From: Tieghemiomyces parasiticus
Lineage: Eukaryota; Kickxellomycota; Dimargaritomycetes; Dimargaritales; Dimargaritaceae
Length of the DNA: 43,520 nucleotides
Direction: 5' to 3'
Assembly: GCA_027575765.1 (NCBI GenBank)
Contig: JANBPT010000332.1
Coordinates: 1-43,520 of the forward strand
Of this stretch, positions 40,909 through 43,520 are shown in pieces. The position numbers and the translations under genes were made by a program. How positions within the stretch are numbered: position 1 is the stretch's first letter; the number at the start of each line of letters is the position of its first letter. The notes beneath the pieces were generated by a model. It ran no database searches. It was not told the origin of the DNA and saw nothing but the letters and a program-made list of their open reading frames with translations.

Positions 40909-42371
40909 ATGAGGTTTAGCATTCGCTCCCTTACTGTTATTCGGGCCGCGGCTCACCGAGCTGCCCGGCTACCTGCGCCGAGTCCGGGGACCCCGCCGAG
41001 CCGGTTGGCCCACTGCCTGGGCTACCACTTACCCCTAAGTCGGCGTAACCATTCCAACGTGCCTGAACAGCTAAAGGAAAAGTACGCCGAGCAGCTCTTG
41101 CAGAAGGCCAAAGCGTAAGTCCATGAGCTATAGCGTCGGTACAACCTGGCAAACCCCATGCCGATGGAGGGGAGGTACCAGTCGAATGCGCTGCATCGTC
41201 TTCTACATGGTATGGGAAAGCTAATCAGATAGCACCGTGTGTGATGCCCACGCTTACTGTGTTGCACTTCGCCGTATCTAGGGAGGGCCATGCTTCAGTC
41301 GACGAGTTGCTCGCCAAACATAAGGAACGGCAGCGCCAGAGGGATCTGGAGCTAAAGAAACAGTCCGCACAACAGGAGGCAGTGTCGGCACCAGAGTCCG
41401 TCGACAAGGCCGCTCCGACCCCGTCAGCCGACACGACGGCTCGGCCAAAGGCTGCCGGGGCGGCCTCCACCAGCAATGGAAACCAGCTGATCAAGGTGAG
41501 TGGTGAGGGCTGGTCCATCGCCCCTTAGGAATGCTAGTAAATTAGCGTCGCAGATGCAGGCACGTCCAATTGTTTATTACCGTATTTCCTCTGGAAGTCG
41601 TCAGATCGGATTGCAATTTTGACCGTGCTTAATTATTGACTTGCCCTGTTTTAATCGCTCCGGACGCCAACCCCAATGTACCGAACCAGCCTCTCGACCA
41701 GATCCTCCGACTAGACCGGATCGTGGACCAAGACATCGAGACCATTAGCAAGCTGTGGACGAAGTACCACTCAATCAAAAACCATCTGTCGGCCGTGATA
41801 CCTACTGAGAGCTACCAGAAGTTGTATAAGCGCAGTCAGCTCTATCCCCGCGTAAGTGTACCGCCCTGGTGCCTCCCCCCTTTTTCTGCTAGAAATTACA
41901 TGATGGATGTGCCAAAGAAGGCGATTTTCCTTTATACGCTTCCCATCACCAGGCTTCTTTACTAACATTTTCTCCTGGTCACCTCTCTTCACCTGCAACC
42001 ATGCTTTCAAGTTCATCTTCCCGGTCCCGCAGAGCGAGGGTATCGAAGTGTACTACTGCCAGTTCCATTTCCATCAGTGCTACTTCACGCCGCTCCTCGA
42101 GTATAAGACGCACGGCGAGTCGGCCAAACCCTACCTCACCCTAACGCACTACTCAGATCTTAAAGACTCTAAGGGCATCGTGCTGATGCGCGGTGAGATC
42201 CAAGACAAGTGTCCGCTCACCATGGATACCGCCCATTACTTGTCGTTGGCCCTCCAGCAGTTTTACCTTACCGGGTCGCCCGAAAAGCATCAGCTCGTGG
42301 AGGACTTCAACCTCCGGCCCTCCGAGTTCGATTTCGATCGGCTAGTCGCCGAGGCCAACAAGCTGGACTAG
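40909..42371 (+). CDS. ATP11: Mitochondrial F1-ATPase assembly factor Atp11 (ATPAF1; four exons, 313 aa)
   Basis: Chaperone that binds the unassembled F1 beta subunit in the mitochondrial matrix. Exons 40909-41114, 41282-41495, 41690-41851 and 42012-42371. The three introns (167, 194 and 160 bases) have GTAAGT/GTGAGT donors and AG acceptors, and the phases fit (2, 0, 0). The N-terminus is a typical presequence (MRFSIRSLTVIRAAAHRAAR). Then come a coiled-coil, charged segment (VDELLAKHKERQRQRDLELK), an Ala/Pro linker, and the Atp11 domain: 'PLDQILRLDRIVDQDIETI', 'LWTKYHSIKNHLSAVIP', 'FIFPVPQSEGIEVYYCQFHF', 'YFTPLLEYKTHGESAKPYL', 'KGIVLMRGEIQDK'. Length is close to yeast Atp11 (318). The start is the only ATG that gives a presequence. 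Confidence 0.93.
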
Positions 42372-42465
42372 CAAGGTGGACCGGTGTGCAACGGAAAGCG
42401 TCCCACCCCCCCCCTCCTCCGAGTCAAAGCGCCTGGTTAGGATCATCTATGTAATCGGTAACTGG

Positions 42466-42471
42466 AATAAA
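42466..42471 (+). promoter_or_regulatory. Candidate poly(A) signal of ATP11
   Basis: AATAAA 95 bases after the ATP11 stop codon. Confidence 0.5.
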
Positions 42472-43074
42472 CTAGCTATATAACCGTGTAGTGGATCATC
42501 CAAGTCGTCAGTTCGAACGTGCTGTGCCCAAGTTCCTTCACGATGACACCACTACCTACGGACAACCCAAACTGTCCCCCGATGTCGGCACCCTTAAAAA
42601 AATGGTGTCTCACCTGCCAGCAAAGTACTACTGACCCCGAGACCCGCCGGCCATATCTTATCTGCACCACAAGCTTGCGGCTCAAGGTACCTCGAGGAGA
42701 CAACCGGCCAATAGAATGACGGGTCGGCCGCAGGCCTCCTTTCCGATTCGTACAGGTTATGGGTCACCAACAAGCCAAGATCGCTCCTTCTTTTTTTTCT
42801 ACCCTCGTCTCCCCTTCATACGCCCTATCTTGGTTGAAATATGAACTGGACTGCCCTTGAACCACCAGACCCCCCCCTCGCTCTACTCGCTTACACTACT
42901 TCTACGACCCACTGGCCCACCTTGGCTCCTTCCTGTACAGTTGCCATTTACTCATTTCGACTGGGCCTCAGACAACCGCAAGACATTCTCCACCCCACCC
43001 ACGGACTGTTTAAAATAAAGGCCGCTTACTGTTTGCACCGCGGTTTCCTAACCACCAACTCACCACATCCCACC
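42472..43074. other. Intergenic, promoter of LYS4
   Basis: Pyrimidine-rich promoter sequence with a T9 run near 42791 and a TTTAAAATAAA element near 43009. A short plus frame (42519-42719, with C-L-T-C and P-Y-L-I-C) is not supported as a gene. Confidence 0.5.
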
Positions 43075-43520
43075 ATGTCCGGTATCGCTCGTCTGGCCCG
43101 CGGGCCTGGAGCCAAAGCCCGACCCTTTCCCGGTCCAATGTCCAACCCCTACCGTAGCCTGCGACACCGGACGTTGACCGCCACGGCTGCGGTTCCACGG
43201 CCGACGCTGACCGGCCGCTGCACCGTCCCGCACCACGCCTTCCTGCGCACGCGGACCTTTAGTACGCAGTCCACGCTCCGCCAGGCCACTGCCACGGACC
43301 CGCCCTCGACCGGCACGGGCCGTCCGCAAAATCTTGTGGAACAAATTGTCCAGCGTCACGCCGTCGGCCTCGAACCAGGCCAGCGCGTCTATGCCGGCGA
43401 CTTTGTTTCGATCCGTCCGCACCACGTGTTGACGCACGACAACACCGGGGCGGTAATCAAGAAATTTGCGAGTATCGGTGCCACGCGGTTCCAGGACCCC
43501 CAGCAACCCATGTTCGCGCT
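43075..43520 (+). CDS. LYS4: Homoaconitase, mitochondrial, N-terminal part (right-truncated by window)
   Basis: Fe-S enzyme of the fungal alpha-aminoadipate pathway to lysine that converts homocitrate-derived homoaconitate to homoisocitrate in the mitochondrial matrix. ATG 43075 (CCACCATGT) opens a long Arg/Ser/Thr/Pro presequence of about 85 residues without acidic residues. The aconitase-family core then begins: 'QNLVEQIVQRHAVGLEPGQR', 'YAGDFVSIRPHHVLTHDNT', 'AVIKKFASIGATRFQDPQQP'. The 'IRPHHVLTHDNT' block and the '(K)FASIGAT' step fit Lys4 better than aconitase Aco1 or Leu1. 148 codons are present; the catalytic Cys ligands lie beyond the window. Confidence 0.9.
   Translation, partial: MSGIARLARGPGAKARPFPGPMSNPYRSLRHRTLTATAAVPRPTLTGRCTVPHHAFLRTRTFSTQSTLRQATATDPPSTGTGRPQNLVEQIVQRHAVGLEPGQRVYAGDFVSIRPHHVLTHDNTGAVIKKFASIGATRFQDPQQPMFA

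Noticed and set aside
1..43520. CRISPR array, rRNA, intact transposon or virus-derived gene
   Set aside because: No regularly spaced direct repeats, no rRNA-like blocks, and no reverse transcriptase, integrase or transposase motif seen in any frame examined.

Overview
The window looks like nuclear DNA of a filamentous, early-diverging ('zygomycete'-grade) fungus. LYS4-type homoaconitase and Mor2/Tao3 indicate a fungus. A Slo/BK-like RCK channel and a USP8-type deubiquitinase that keeps its N-terminal dimerisation domain suggest a lineage outside Dikarya. A member of Kickxellomycotina such as Dimargaritales is my best guess, which is inference. Genes are GC-rich, intron-poor (0 to 3 short GT-AG introns) and lie on both strands. 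Gene-poor stretches are visibly more AT-rich.

Layout. 1-473: left-truncated minus-strand gene for a protein with a signal peptide. 474-7472: gene-poor stretch that holds decayed genes: a protein kinase pseudogene (minus, about 2447-3160), a secreted beta/gamma-crystallin-like pseudogene (plus, about 5064-5490), a short Cys/His-rich ORF behind a good TATA box (6295-6510), and a Gly-rich decayed C-terminus (minus, about 6573-6880). 7473-9518: CorA/Mnr2-type Mg2+ transporter. 10808-14922: USP8/Doa4-like deubiquitinase. 16135-17663: ribosomal protein eL8. 18986-22711: BK-like RCK channel. 22915-23361: YCII-domain protein. 23733-26225: splicing factor Syf1/XAB2. 28648-28899: small secreted CBM19-like protein with its own TATA box. 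31039-39291: Tao3/Mor2/Furry morphogenesis scaffold. 40909-42371: Atp11, the F1-ATPase assembly chaperone. 43075 to the right edge: start of mitochondrial homoaconitase Lys4.

The intact genes are mostly housekeeping functions (ion transport, endosomal deubiquitination, translation, splicing, polarity, ATP synthase assembly, lysine synthesis) and do not form one pathway. The most unusual item is the RCK channel. Its pore helix and S6 align well with BK channels, but the K+ filter signature (TVGYGD/TVGFGD) is replaced by TSGPDEG, with acidic residues where the GYG should be. The other theme is small secreted, Cys-rich genes with TATAAAA promoters, set in AT-richer DNA among relics of similar genes. 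I see no CRISPR array, no rRNA or tRNA gene, and no intact transposon.
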